Of a DNA stretch of 26,904 nucleotides, positions 1 to 11,000 are shown piece by piece. Both the position numbers and the translations under genes were made by a program. The stretch is taken from contig JANQBS010000409.1 of NCBI GenBank assembly GCA_033085395.1, positions 1 through 26,904 of the forward strand, given 5' to 3'. The notes under the pieces are model-generated. The model did not search any database. It was given only the letters and a program-made list of their open reading frames with translations, and had not been told where the DNA came from. This DNA comes from Xanthoparmelia taractica. Lineage: Eukaryota > Ascomycota > Lecanoromycetes > Lecanorales > Parmeliaceae. The stretch's first letter is position 1. Every line of letters begins with the position of its first letter.

Positions 1-444
1 TTATTTATAAGTCAACGAAAGCTTTTCTTTATTATATATTCGAAGATATTAATCTTTATATTATTTATGCGAAGCGTATAACTATAATAACTAAGAATAT
101 ATAATTATAAAGAATAATCGTAAATTCTTTTCATAATATAAAGAGAGAAGAGAGAAATTTACTATTATAGTTAGCGTGCTAATAATTCTTCTAATAATTA
201 AATAAATTAAATATATTAATAGTAATAGAAATAACTCGTTAAGCCCTAGGTAATTATAAAGGTCTTTTATAACACGATATTAAATATAATAATAAGCTTA
301 GCTTAATAACGTGATGGTGAAGTAAAGTAATAATAATAATAATAATAAAGTAAAGTGAAGTAATAGCTAGAATAATAACTAGAATACGTTCGCATAATTC
401 TATATAGAGTAACTTATTCTATATATATTATATTTCCCATATCC
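1..444. other. AT-rich DNA without recognisable gene
   Basis: No open frame of useful length and no match to the other repeats of the window could be seen here. The stretch has the same CpA/TpG-poor, TpA-rich composition as the transposon relics, so it is probably RIP-mutated repeat DNA of unknown type. A short TAA microsatellite (328-349) is the only clear internal structure. Confidence 0.5.
328..349. repeat. (TAA)n microsatellite
   Basis: About seven uninterrupted taa/aat triplets, followed by the purine-rich words aagtaaagtgaagtaa that echo the word aagtaaagtaa just before the run. A simple sequence repeat of low information, but clean compared with its surroundings. Confidence 0.8.
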
Positions 445-624
445 CTATATATAATATGAGATACCCCTACATATATTAGAAATTTCCTAGATTATTTTAT
501 AATATTAGTACGTCTTCTAGATTATTTCATATAAATCAAATAATATAATCTTAATACTATATTATATTATAATATAATATCGACACCCCATATTCTAGAT
601 TATTTTAGATCTTTCCGACTCGTA
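445..624 (-). repeat. TACGGG-type terminal element, long variant, copy 1
   Basis: Read on the minus strand it starts at 624 with tacgagtcggaaagatct, the same terminus as the 265-276-bp MITE family (tacgggtcggaaaggtgt). The interior is different and instead resembles 26562-26750. Both contain a block around attagaaatttc followed by ttattttataatatt. The far end could not be found: no second terminus is visible near 400-445, so the element may be truncated or its other end decayed. It abuts element X copy A at 625, which lacks its distal part, so the insertion or a rearrangement here truncated copy A. Confidence 0.5.
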
Positions 625-1850
625 CTTAAGAGCGATATTATAATATTAGAATAAGAACTTATAAAGAGTATATTAGATATTATAAAAAAGAGAAAAGTCT
701 TAAAAAAGCGAAGATAAATTTATTAATATTAAAAGGCGTTAATAATTATTATTTATAACGTTATCGTTAATATATCGTCGATAAAGTTTTCTAATAATTC
801 TAATTAGTCGGATTATTATATTATTAATATCGCTATTAATAAAATAATAAAATAATAAATAATAATCTAGTTCTACGCTCTTTTATTATAGAAGTAAAAA
901 TAATCTTATAAAGAGATATAAAAGCGTAATTATTAATTATTTAATAGTAGTTCGCTAAGAATTAGAATAAATAACGTATAATATATATATTTTAGAATAG
1001 TAGTAGTATACGCTATAGAAACGATATCGCGTATAGAAGAACTTCTTTTACGTGTCTACGAAAGAACTAAAAAAATTCTTTAATAAACTACTAATAATAT
1101 ATATTATTTATTTTAAATATATTAATCTTATATTATAAAAACGATAACGTATTAAAAGAACTCTTTTTTCTTATTACTTAAAGAAGTTAAGGTTTTTTAA
1201 TAAGTCTTCTACATATATTTAGCGACTACGTTATTATTAGTTTATAAATAGTAAGATTAATTATAGTATATCGAGTCGTCTATTAATACTCAAAGAGTAT
1301 TATTAAGATTATTATACTATAAAGAAAATCTATTTTATATATTTATAATTAATATAATAGATTCGAGATAATTATAATTAGTAAACGTTATATATATAGT
1401 AGTATTAACGCGCGTCTACGACGCGTATCTTTACTACTAGCGATTAAAGTTAATATTATAAAAGCGACGTTATTTACGAGTACTTTTTCTTATTTTTTAT
1501 ATAACTTAAAGGTTTTTTATATTATATAATAAGAATATTATATTAAATAGTATTTAAAAATTAGAACTTAAGAGAAGAGATAATTATTAGACCTAGCGCT
1601 ATATACGCTTTAGCGTCGACTACTTATAAATTTAAAGTTTAATACGAGATTATAACGAAATTTATAATCTAAGATCTTAGCGAGGCCTTAGCGATTATAT
1701 ATTCTCTTTATATATTCTAGAATTTTCGTATTTCTTAGAGATTAATTCTATTAGAACTTAGTACTTAATAAATAAATTACTCTCGTATTAATTATACGTC
1801 TCTTATATTAATTAGATCGCTTATAAAACGCTAGCGAATTAACTTCTTAT
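625..1850 (-). repeat. Unidentified repeated element X, copy A (truncated)
   Basis: This stretch is repeated in the same orientation at 2187-3485 and in the opposite orientation in 3486-4720. Shared words include gagcgatatta (631-641 and about 2190), atatatcgtcgataaag, and agcgctatatacg near the proximal end. Protein-like stretches appear when the sequence is read in the sense of copy C, so the coding strand here is probably minus. I could not assign a protein family. The part equivalent to 1851-2187 of copy B is missing, apparently cut off at the TACGGG-type terminus at 624. The proximal end (about 1560-1850) is retained, unlike in copy B. Differences between copies are mostly transitions, as expected for RIP. 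Confidence 0.75.
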
Positions 1851-3485
1851 ATATACAAAGAAAAAACGAAATCTTCACGTAATTTTAAATTTTCTTTTTA
1901 GCGCTCTTATAATAAATATAAAATAAGAACTTATCTCTAATATAATCGTTATCGAAATAAATAAAATATCAACGATAAGAAAAAGTAAATATTATATTAT
2001 ATTAATATATAATAGCGAAGCGCTAAGAAACTTACTTATTATTATTATTATATAAGCTATCTTAAGTATTAATATATATTAATACTATCGTAGCGATAGA
2101 GAATATTTAATAATACTTATAATAAAGAAGTTAAAAGAAATCGTAATAATAAGAGTTAATTAATAATATATTAATATTAATATATTTAAGAGCGATATTA
2201 TAGCGCTAAAGTAAGAACTTACGAAAAGTATATTAAATATTATAAAGAAGAGAAAAGTTTTAAAAGAGTGAAGATAAATTTATTAATATTAAAAACCCTA
2301 ATAATAATTATTCACGACGTTATTATTAATATATCGTCGATAAAGATTTTCTAATAATTCTAATTAATCGAATCGTCGCGTTATCGATATAGCTATTAAT
2401 AAAATAATAAAATAATAAATTAACTCTACGTTCTTCTATTATAGAAATTAGAATAACTTTATAAAGAGACGTAAAAACGTGATTATTAATTATTTAATAG
2501 TAGTTACGGGTCGGAAAGATGTGGTATATTTGATAATATGGGACTAGTTTTTCGAATATCATATCGAAAGATATAGAATATCCCATACTTTCATTGAGTT
2601 TTTAATAATATATTACGTGATATTTTTTAATATTCTAAAAATACGTAAAAAGCTTAAGCGAACGCTTATGTAATTATAAAATTCTATAAATAGATTAAAA
2701 AGATATAATTTTTAAAAAAAGTTAAAAAAAGTTAAAAACGACTATATTTAATAGATATTACACCTTTTTAACTCGTAATAGTAGTTTACTAAAGATTAGA
2801 ATATATAATATATAATATATATATTTTAAAATAATTAATAGTATACGCTATAAAACTAATATTATATATAAAAGAACTCTTTTACGCGTCTATAAAAAGA
2901 ATTAAAAAAATTCTTTAATAAGCTATTAATAATATATATTATTCGCTATAAACGTATTAATTTATATTATAAAAATAATAATATATTAGAAGAACTCTTT
3001 TTTCTTATTACGTAAAGAAATTAAGATTTTTTAATAAGTCTTCTACGTATACTTAGCGATTACGTTACTATTAATTTATAAACGATAGAATTAATTATAG
3101 TATATCGAGTTATCTATTAATACTTAAAGAGTATTACTAAGATTATCGTATTATAAAGAAAATTTATATTATATATTAAAGTTAATATAATAGAATCGAG
3201 ATAATTATAATTAATAAACGTTATATATATAATAATATTAACGCGCGCCTATAGCGCGTATCTTTTATTATTAATAATTAAAGTTAATATTATAAAAGCG
3301 ACGTTATTTACGAATACTTTTTCTTATTTTTTACGAGATTTAAAGATTTTTTATATTATATAATAAAAATATTATATTAAATAATATCTAGAGATTAAAG
3401 CTTAAAAAGAGAGATAATTATTAAATCTAGCGCTATATACGCATTAGCGTTAATTACTTATAAGTCTAAAGTTTATATAAGATAT
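1851..3485 (-). repeat. Unidentified repeated element X, copy B (carries a MITE)
   Basis: This copy lies head to tail behind copy A and is inverted relative to copy C. It includes the distal portion (1851-2187) that A lacks, matching the reverse complement of about 4720-5042. Examples are cttcacgtaat, agcgctcttataata and agaacttatctctaatataat. It lacks about 200 bp at the proximal end: the match to A stops near 3485, where copy C begins in the other direction. The MITE at 2505-2777 interrupts it, with its 8-bp target duplication derived from X sequence. No protein family could be assigned; many stops and RIP-type changes. Confidence 0.75.
2505..2777 (-). mobile_element. TACGGG MITE, copy 1 (minus orientation)
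   Basis: A 273-bp non-autonomous element. It opens with tacgggtcggaaagatgtgg and closes with the mutated complement ending ttaactcgta. It is flanked by a perfect 8-bp duplication, atagtagt, at 2497-2504 and 2778-2785. The interior has no coding capacity. It carries the family's A/T tracts (gttaaaaaaagttaaaaa) and the near-palindrome aagcgaacgctt. The interrupted X sequence (tagtag) continues on both sides and is uninterrupted in copies A and C. The 8-bp duplication points to a hAT-like or other 8-bp-duplicating transposase supplied in trans. No such transposase is visible in the window. Confidence 0.9.
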
Positions 3486-5042
3486 TAATTTCCTAGCGCT
3501 TAGTAAGAAGCCTAATTAATATAAGAGACGTATAGTCGATACGATAGTAATTTCTTTATTAGGTACTAAGTCTTAGTAGAATTAATCTCTAAGAAATACG
3601 AAAATTCTAGAATATATAAAGAAGATATATAATCGTTAAGATCTCGTTAAGATCTTAGATTATAAATCTTATTATAATCTTATAATAGATTTTAAATTTA
3701 TAAGTAATCGACGCTAAGACGTATATAGCGCTAGATCTAATAATTATCTATTCTCTTAAATCTTAATTCTTAGATACTATTTAATATAATATCTTTAATA
3801 CGTAATAAAAGAAATCTTTAAATCTCGTAGAAATAAGAAAAAGTACTTATAAACGACATCGCTTCTATAATACTAACTTTAATTATTAGTAATAAAAGAT
3901 ACGCGCTATAGACGCGCGTTAGTACTATTATATATATAACGTCTATTAATTATAATTATCTCGATTCTATTATATTAACTTTAATATATAATATAAATTT
4001 TCTTTATAATATAATAATCTTAATAGTACTCTTCGAGCATTAATAAGCGACCCGATATATCGCGATTAATTCTATCGTTTATTATAAACTAGTAATAACG
4101 TAGTCGCTAAATATACGTAGAAAACTTATTAAAAAACCTTAACTTTTTTAAATAATAAGAAAAAAGAGTTTTTCTAATACGTTATTATTTCTATAGTATA
4201 AGATTAATACATCTATAATTAATGATACATATTATTAATAGTTATTTAAAGAGTTTTTCTAATGTTTTTATTAACGCGTAGAAGAAGTTCTTCTATACGC
4301 GATATCGTTTCTATAGCGTATATTACTACTATTCTAAAATATATATATTATGCGTTATTTATTCTAATCCTTAGCGAATTATTATTAAATAACTAATAAT
4401 TACGCTTCTAAGTCTCTTTATAGAGCTATTCTAGCTTCTATAATAAAAGAATATAGAGCTAGTTAATTATTTATTATTTTATTATTTTATTAATAGCGAT
4501 ATTAATAATATAACGATTTAATTAATTATAATTACTAGAAAACTTTATCGACGATATATCGATAACGATATCGTAAATAGTAATTATTAGCGTCTTTTAA
4601 TATTAATAAATTTACCTTCGCTCTCTTAAAACTTTTCTCTTTTTTATAATATCTAATACACTCTTTATAAATTTATGCTCTAACGCTATAATATTATTTT
4701 TAGATATATTAATACTAATATATTAATAGTTAAACACTTATTATTACGACTTCTTTTAACTCTCTTATTGTAAGTGTTATTAAACTTCTTCTATCGCTAC
4801 GCTAATATTAAAATATATTAACATATAAGATAGCTTATATAGTAATAATAATAAGTAAGTCCCTTAACGCTTCGTTATCGTATACTAATATAAGATAGTA
4901 TCTACTCTTTCTTATCGTCGATATTTTATTCGCTTTAGTAATAATTATATTAGAGATAAGTTCTTATTTTATTCTTATTATAAGAGCGCTAAAAATAGAA
5001 TTCGAGATTACGTGAAGATTTTATCTTTTCTTTATGAAAAGA
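3486..5042 (+). repeat. Unidentified repeated element X, copy C (longest)
   Basis: This is the most complete copy of X, inverted relative to A and B. Its proximal end near 3490-3720 (words agcgctta, ataagagacgtata, taagaaatacgaaaattct) matches the reverse complement of 1561-1850 and the split copy D (17522-17635 plus 25594-25752). Plus-strand reading gives several protein-like runs broken by stops, for example around 3590-3770 and 4860-5080, so this is probably the coding strand. The frame shifts between runs and no catalytic motif could be recognised. It may be a DNA transposon, a Helitron-like element or a captured gene. Only its repeat nature and decay are certain. Confidence 0.75.
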
Positions 5043-5094
5043 TTAGAAAAACTCTTTATTAAGTTCGTCGAGTCTTCGAAATTATAGCGTTAAT

Positions 5095-5370
5095 TACGGG
5101 TCGGAAAGGTGTGGTATCTGTTAAACATAGTCGTTTTCAACTTTTTTTTAACTTTTTTTAAAAAATTATATCTTTTTAATCTATTTATAGAATTTTATAA
5201 TTACATAAGCGTTCGCTTAAGCTTTTTACGTATTTTTAGAATATATAAAAATATTATATAATATATTTATTAAAAACCCAATGGGAGTATGGGATATCCT
5301 ATACCTTTCGGTATGGTATTCGAAAAACTAGTCCCATACCATTAAATATACCACACCTTTCCGACCTGTA
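5095..5370 (+). mobile_element. TACGGG MITE, copy 2
   Basis: A 276-bp element and one of the two best-preserved copies. The termini are near-perfect inverted repeats of about 23 bp: tacgggtcggaaaggtgt at the left, and at the right the complement ending acacctttccgacctgta with one transition. Perfect 8-bp duplications gcgttaat lie at 5087-5094 and 5371-5378. The interior has T-runs followed by atatctttttaatctattt, the near-palindrome aagcgttcgctt and the block cgaaaaactagtcccata. No open frame. It lies about 50 bp beyond the end of X copy C. Confidence 0.93.
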
Positions 5371-5378
5371 GCGTTAAT

Positions 5379-5961
5379 ACGCTATAATCGAGCGTATATT
5401 AATTATAAGATTACTTAATTTCGTAAGAAATAAGATTTAATTATAATTATTAATAATTAAGCGATTATTATTATTATAATTCTTTAACGCGATCTTTAGA
5501 TCTTGTAAAAGAAATTTAAGATAGCGTATAGACGTATTAAAGAGCTTAAGAATTATAATAAGCTTCTTTAAGAAAAGATAGATAATATAAATATCTATAA
5601 GACGAAGTTAAGAGAAATCGTCTTTAATAAAAGTAATATTAAATAAGCGAACTTCTCGTATAAGAATCTCGATTAAGATTTCTTTTTTAGTCGAACTCTA
5701 TCGCTACGATAGAAACTATTTATTTCTTTTTATTTTAATATACGGCGAGCTAAATAAACTTAATTATACTCTCTTATAATACGTATTAAGCGTTTCTCTA
5801 ATAAATTATATCTATAATAATATATACTCTAATTTAGTACGATATATTCTTAATATAATATATTTAAATAAATAGCTAAATAATAAATTTTAATTATAAA
5901 TCTTTTATTTAATTAAATAACTATATTAATAAGTATAAAAAGTATATCTATAATTACTTAA
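5379..5961 (+). pseudogene. Decayed coding stretch of unknown origin
   Basis: No intact frame. A plus-strand reading from about 5485 to 5710 gives a Lys/Glu/Ile/Leu-rich, helix-like series interrupted by a few stops. It reads like a coiled-coil segment of a transposon protein, but no family is recognisable. The remainder (5710-5961) is AT-rich and stop-filled. It may be the distal continuation of X copy C, or another relic. Composition is RIP-like throughout. Confidence 0.35.
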
Positions 5962-6103
5962 TATCACGAACGAATGAACGTGTAGTGGGATTAACTACTT
6001 TCATTGACTAAATATACTACGAAGACTCTGAAAACTCTTCTCCGGAGCAACATTAATTCACACCGAGCTTGGCATACGGAGAATAGATATCAAAACCGTG
6101 ACA
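5962..6103 (-). mobile_element. Short LTR (solo LTR, or 3' LTR of gypsy relic G3)
   Basis: A 142-bp segment with far less RIP than its surroundings; CpA and TpG survive. On the minus strand it begins tgtcacggttttgatatc and ends cgttcgtgata, i.e. TGTCACG...CGTGAtA inverted ends typical of an LTR. The start resembles that of the G2 LTR (tgtcacggttttt). The 5-bp sequence cttaa flanks it on both sides (5957-5961 and 6104-6108), as expected for a solo LTR. It also lies where the 3' LTR of the minus-strand gypsy relic G3 (6109-6927) should be. Against that second reading, the bases just before it on the minus strand (gtgtgttaag) are not a good polypurine tract. Confidence 0.7.
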
Positions 6104-6108
6104 CTTAA

Positions 6109-6927
6109 CACACTAAAATAATTATTATATTTATTTTTATTTCTAACGTCTTCGCTTACTTAGCGACGATTATTAGTCTAATTAAATAGTATTTTTATTT
6201 AATACTTAATACTTTCGCTTATTAATCTCTCGCGTATTATAGATCTAAATTAGCTTATTAGCACGCTTAAGTTCTTCGTCTAATAATTATTAATTATATT
6301 TTTCGTTTTAATTAATTTACTTAATCTTATATTAAACGTCTTTTTACTTCTTAATCTTATTAATAATCTTCTTTATCTCTTATATCTTATTATTATCGAT
6401 AAGCTCGAAAGCTTATATAAAGAATTTCGCTACTTCGTCGCAGTCGCGTAAATAATATAATTTAAGTAATAATATATAAAAAATATTATAAATCTTATAC
6501 GTAGAAGATAATAATAAGCGATACGCTTATAACTCTATTTTATTTATAATTCGAAAAGATCTTATATATTTATAAATTAACTTCTTACTTAGACGTTTTT
6601 ATTTTAAATTCTTAATTACTAATATTATTAAATTACTTACTTTATAGCTCTAAAATTAATGCGATTTATTATACTATTTAACTTAAGCTATAATAGCGCT
6701 ACGTAGTCGCTCTACTATTTCCTCTCTTAGCGTCTATAATCTTTTTATCTTTTTATTTATAGCGAGTATTCTCCTCTCAGCGAAGTCGTTCTCAATCTCC
6801 CAGCGTACTTTCGAATAATATTTATACATTAAGAAGAACGGTGTCATTCCGATGAAGGTATACCAACTATTCATATATGCAAACTCTACCATAGACAGCA
6901 GTTTAGCTCAATTGGTTTGCTTCTTAT
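6109..6927 (-). pseudogene. Gypsy relic G3: integrase C-terminus and chromodomain
   Basis: Read on the minus strand from 6927 downward, this is the 3' part of a Ty3/gypsy pol. From 6927 the frame gives NKKQTN-stop-AKLLSMVEFAY, the conserved integrase stretch after the DDE core (usually ...W..LLP.AEFAYN). It continues through a GMTPFFLMY-like motif (about 6830) and a basic region. Near 6480-6200 an AYRLLL...LRDCDEVA segment leads into a chromodomain-like end (WINYDEKYN, DEELKRANELI). The frame is continuous with 13608-14100 once element G1 and one copy of its cttat duplication are removed. About 6780-6927 is hardly RIP-mutated; below 6760 the sequence is heavily mutated with many stops. Not functional. 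Confidence 0.85.
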
Positions 6928-7135
6928 TGTCACGAGTGTGACGATCACATAGGCCTATAACATCAAGTCGGCTTACCTTCTCAATTGGAACTACGGCTTA
7001 CCTTTCCAATTGGGACTAGCCCCTACAGGCCTTGGCGTCCCTTCTAGATATTTCTTTCTAGATAGATAGTTTCTTCTTAGACTTAATTTATTCGTTATAT
7101 ATTACTATTAACTTATTTTAGTTATAGTTCTAATA
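6928..7135 (+). repeat. G1 5' LTR
   Basis: The LTR starts tgtcacgagtgtgacgatc and ends gttctaata (aca in the partner LTR). It shares tctagatatttctttctaga and nearby sequence with the right LTR. At 208 bp it is longer than the 183-bp core because a 25-bp unit is tandemly duplicated (6969-6993 and 6994-7018, cggcttacctt...cta). The left two thirds is nearly RIP-free, whereas the last 55 bp is mutated. Confidence 0.92.
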
Positions 7136-9200
7136 TTAAATTAAGTCTTATTTCTTTATTACGCTCGTAAGACGTGCGAGTTAAAAGAATTCGTTTATAA
7201 TATAATCGACGACTTCGAAAGATATTAATACGTATTATTATAGAAAGAGTATCTCTTAATTTATACGAACGTATTATTAAAAGATTTAAATTATACGAAA
7301 TTATTAGAGACTCGTAAGCAAGCGAGATTAAAGAAATTGTAATAAAATAGCTTTTAAATTATATAGAGTGTCTCTTTATAATTAAACATTAATATAATCT
7401 TAATATCTACTTAATATTTAATACTTAATATTCGATCTCGCGACGTGACTATAAGTTACGCGATTAGTCTATCGATTAGTGTGCTCTAGACGTATTTTTA
7501 ACACGATTTAATCATTTTATTATTAATTAGTATAGTAATTAAAATCGTACATATACGCTAATAATAATTATTTATATAATTTACTTCTCGACACCTCGCA
7601 CTAATAGAGTGTTCTCTAAAGTCTATTCGCCTATAAGTATATCTTATTTAGATAATTATTACTTATATTTTAATCGAATTAGAGCACTTATAATAAATTT
7701 AATTAAGTTCGTTCTTATTATATTAATTTTAATTTCGACTCGAGCGAGTTTTATATAAAAAAGTAATTCTATTTAAAAGATTAAAGAAAATTATTCTTTT
7801 CTTATAAAATCGAATAATATCTTAATATTATATATTTAATAATCTATTTATAATTTCTATAGAATATCTCGTAATACGAAGTAGAGCGCGAGAGGTTCTT
7901 AGGCGGACATCGATTTTATAATCTATCTCACGCTATTTTCTAATTTAGAACGTTATCTTAAAAATACTCTAAATCGACGAGTATCTATATTATCTAAAGA
8001 CACTTCTCGCGCGCTTAAGAATCTTATCTTCGTTTAAAATATAGTTACTTAAAAATAGCTAATCTAATAAGCGAATACGAACTCTAAAGAGTTTTTAACT
8101 ATTTTAAATAAGCTTCGCGAATAATACGATCTTAAGATAAAAGTTATTTAATTATACGATTTCTTACTTAAAGAGAGTTTAAATTATAAGTAGAAATATA
8201 AGAAAGAATAAAAGAAGAAGATTAGAATCGTATTCGATCGAGTTTAAATAGTTCGTAATCACTTATAATAATAAGTGTAGAATTACGGGTCGGAAAGGTG
8301 TGGTATCTGTTGAATATAGTCGTTTTTAACTTTTTTTTAAAAATTATATCTTTTTAATCTATTTATAGAATTTTATAATTATATAAGCGTTCGCTTAAGC
8401 TTTTTACGTATTTTTAGAATATAAAAAAATATTACGTAATATATTTATTAAAAACCCAATGAGAGTATGGAATATCTCATATCTTTCGGTATGATATTCG
8501 AAAAACTAGTCCCATACCATTAAATATACCACACCTTTCCGACCCGTATGTAGAATCTTTAATATTAACTTCTAAGATCTTATAAGAGATCTATTAACTC
8601 GATATAAATTTAAATCTTAGTTAGACGTTTCGAAAAGTTCTTATATTCTTTAATATTAATCGACGAAAAAGAATCTTAATAAGATAACTAAATTAGTTAA
8701 ATATCTAATAAGTTAAAGATTAATTAAGATTATTTCGATAGTAAGCTAGCTAAGATCGCTTATATTAAGTTATATACTAATAGGAAAGTAGCTAAAGTTA
8801 TCTATACTTGATTTTATTATCTAAGCTTCAATTTCTATTAAACTATTAATAAGATTTTAAATAATTTATAGAAGTTATTCGAGAACTCGAATTGTAAAGT
8901 AAATATAGCTCGCGAATATAAGGTCTTAAAGTAGAAAGATCTTTCGTTTAGTGACTTCTATTAAGACTTTCGATATCTCGCTCTAGAATTAAGTATATTA
9001 AATAAGATTTAACTTCGAAATATAAATAAGAAGCTCGTTTCTTATCTTCGCACGGTTTAAATTAACTCTTTTATCGAATTTATTACGATATTCGCTTTAA
9101 AAATATTATTTTATATATTAGAAGAATATAGTTAAGAAGATTTAGAAGATTATAAATAAAATACGAATCTCTAAGCGTGTAACGTTTATCTCTAATTTTA
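7136..9200 (+). pseudogene. G1 gag relic
   Basis: Plus-strand reading between about 8600 and 9170 reproduces a Ty3/gypsy capsid (gag) domain. Recognisable pieces are a KFLYSLILIDEKE-like start, YFDSKLAKIAYIK, a short NCKVNIAREYKVLK block, SFSDFY and ALKILFYILEEY. In intact relatives these form the capsid region. The upstream part (7136-8283) is the leader and gag N-terminus and is too mutated to trace. The MITE at 8284-8548 interrupts gag ahead of the capsid core. CAA/CAG-to-TAA/TAG and TGG-to-TAA/TGA changes are the main source of stops. Protein not functional. Confidence 0.75.
8284..8548 (+). mobile_element. TACGGG MITE, copy 3 (inside G1 gag)
   Basis: A 265-bp element with an intact pair of terminal inverted repeats (tacgggtcggaaaggtgt... 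and its exact complement ending acctttccgacccgta). The 8-bp duplication tgtagaat is perfect at 8276-8283 and 8549-8556. It is the only copy whose two termini still match over 20 bp and more. It is about 11 bp shorter than copy 2 because one of the two T-tract units is missing. No coding capacity. It inserted after G1 had landed. Confidence 0.94.
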
Positions 9201-10330
9201 CAAATATCTTCTTTTCTCGAATAAATCTAATTTCTCGATATCTCTTCTTTCTCGCTATAGAATAATAATAGCGAAAGATTATTAAAAATTAGAAGAAAGA
9301 TATCTATTATATTTATTATAAGAAGAGATATTTATTATTCGCTTATTTTAAATATTAATTCTCTTATTAAGTTAATAAGATAGAAGACTAGAATAAAGAG
9401 AGTTTTGTGAAATCGAAGTTCGAATAATTCGATTCGAAAAACTCGCGATCTTATTTATAGTTATAGATTAAGATAATATTCTATTTCTATATAATCTAGA
9501 AGAGGCTCGACGTAAGTTATTCGTATCGAAATTATTTCTAGTCTAAGAAAGTCTAATTTCTTAAGAGAAGATTTATCACGTTTAAATTCTTATCGATATA
9601 AGAACTATCGAGTACGCGTTTATTAATAAACGTCTAATTTACGAGATTTATTAGCTATTAAATATATAATTCGTTTCTCTCGTAAAGTCTAGACTAATTT
9701 AAGACTATAACGAATAATTTAATAAGTAATCTATTATTTACGCTATATATTTAAATCTTATTCTTTCGAGATATAAGAAACTTATAATTCTAATATTTAT
9801 AGCGAATTTAGAATAATATATAGTTATTTTAGATAAATTATGAATAAATTACTTTAAGGTACTTCTAGATATAAGTAATAACTTTATTCTCTTTCGAGAT
9901 CACTTATTATAAACTTCTTTTATTTCTATTATTTATTTCTTTATTAAATCGACTTTCTCGATTAAGACTTCTAAATTAACTTAATCTCGACTAAAGATTC
10001 TTTATTCTCTATTTATAATATCGTTATTATTCTCTTTACGATATTAATTAAATAAATAAAGTACTCTAAGACTTAATTATTCGCGATATCGATAAAAGAT
10101 ATCGATCGAGAAATAGTATATAACGCTAAGTCTAGAGCGGAAGAAATTAGTTTTTCTTTAATAAAGATTATTATCTAGAATCTAAGCGACGTTAAGAAGT
10201 AACTCTCTTCTAAGTATTATAAGTATCTAGATGTTTTTAATTATTTTAAAGCTAATTAGCTTTTCTCGTTTCGTTTTTATAATTATAAAATCGAGTTTAT
10301 TAATAACTTTAAGCTATCTTAAAGTCGCGT
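9201..10330 (+). pseudogene. G1 gag C-terminus / protease relic
   Basis: This region lies between the capsid and RT domains of G1, where gypsy elements carry the zinc knuckle and aspartic protease. Plus-strand reading gives only short fragments. A protease-like piece spans about 9615-9900, but no DSGA or CCHC motif survives. The assignment rests on position and on the domains on both sides. Heavily stop-filled. Confidence 0.5.
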
Positions 10331-11000
10331 TTATTATATATCTTTTTATAAGCTTTAGAAGATTAAAGAATATTTAATAAATAATCTATTTAAGACCTTT
10401 ATTACTTCTAATAAGATCTTTTACTCGTTATCGATTCTATTTACTTTAAAGATTAATAATAATCTTCGTTTCTACGTGAATTATCGGAAATTAAACGCTA
10501 TAACGAAACGTAATTAATACTTATTTTCTCTAATAGAGAAAGTTATTAATAAAATTAATAAATATTAATATCTTATTCGTTTAAATATTATCGTCGTATT
10601 TAATAAGCTATGAATAAACCCCAATAGTAAGAATTATACGATCTTTATTATAGTTCTCGAAGTTTATAAGTATCGAGTATTATCTTTTAAATTAATAAAT
10701 AAATCGAGTACTTTTTAATAATATCTTAATAATATTCTATTCGATTTTCTAAATAACTTCTATTAAGTTTATTTAAACGATATTCTTATTTATAATTAAA
10801 AAAGACGAAATATTAAAAGTATATTAAATAAGTTCTTTAACGTCTACGAGAGACTAATCTATAAATTAATATTAAGAAATACGAATTCGATGTGAAAGAG
10901 ATCGTATTTCTAGAAATTATTATATTAGAAATTAATCTACGAATAAATTCTTATAAGATCGAAATTATATTTAATTAAAGTATCTCTACGAATTTAAAGA
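10331..11000 (+). pseudogene. G1 reverse transcriptase relic
   Basis: RT fingers and palm of a Ty3/gypsy polymerase are clear on the plus strand. Around 10467-10515 the reading is RFYVNYRKLNAITKRN, where families have CVDYR.LN..T.K. The Asp is now Asn (codon 10479-10481). Further on come YTIFIIVLEVYKYRVLSFKLIN (intact form has PFGLTN) and ILFDFLN. The catalytic box is at 10770-10781 and reads Y-L-N-D instead of Y-L-D-D. A stop (taa, 10764-10766) sits where Gln is normal. Later pieces match the RT thumb (NTNSM*KRSYF). GAC-to-AAC and CAA-to-TAA are both RIP-type. Inactive. Confidence 0.9.

Larger units (their letters stand above)
1851..5042. repeat. Large inverted repeat formed by X copies B and C
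   Basis: The left arm (1851-3485) and the right arm (3486-5042) are reverse complements over more than 1.3 kb once the MITE in the left arm is set aside. The right arm has about 200 bp near the centre that the left arm lacks. Outer ends agree down to the word before cttcacgtaat on the left and its complement attacgtgaag on the right. The arms have diverged by RIP, so a perfect hairpin is no longer possible. Confidence 0.75.

Noticed and set aside
1380..1440. Possible PIF1/Helitron Walker B motif in element X
   Set aside because: In copy A a reading like IIIISKRYIYSSINARLRR suggested a helicase DE box. The other copies do not support an ancestral Asp-Glu there, no Walker A is in frame, and the opposite strand looks more coding.
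5087..5378. 10-bp target duplication (tagcgttaat) for MITE copy 2
   Set aside because: The extra ta belongs to the element terminus; copies 3 and 6 show that the duplication is 8 bp.
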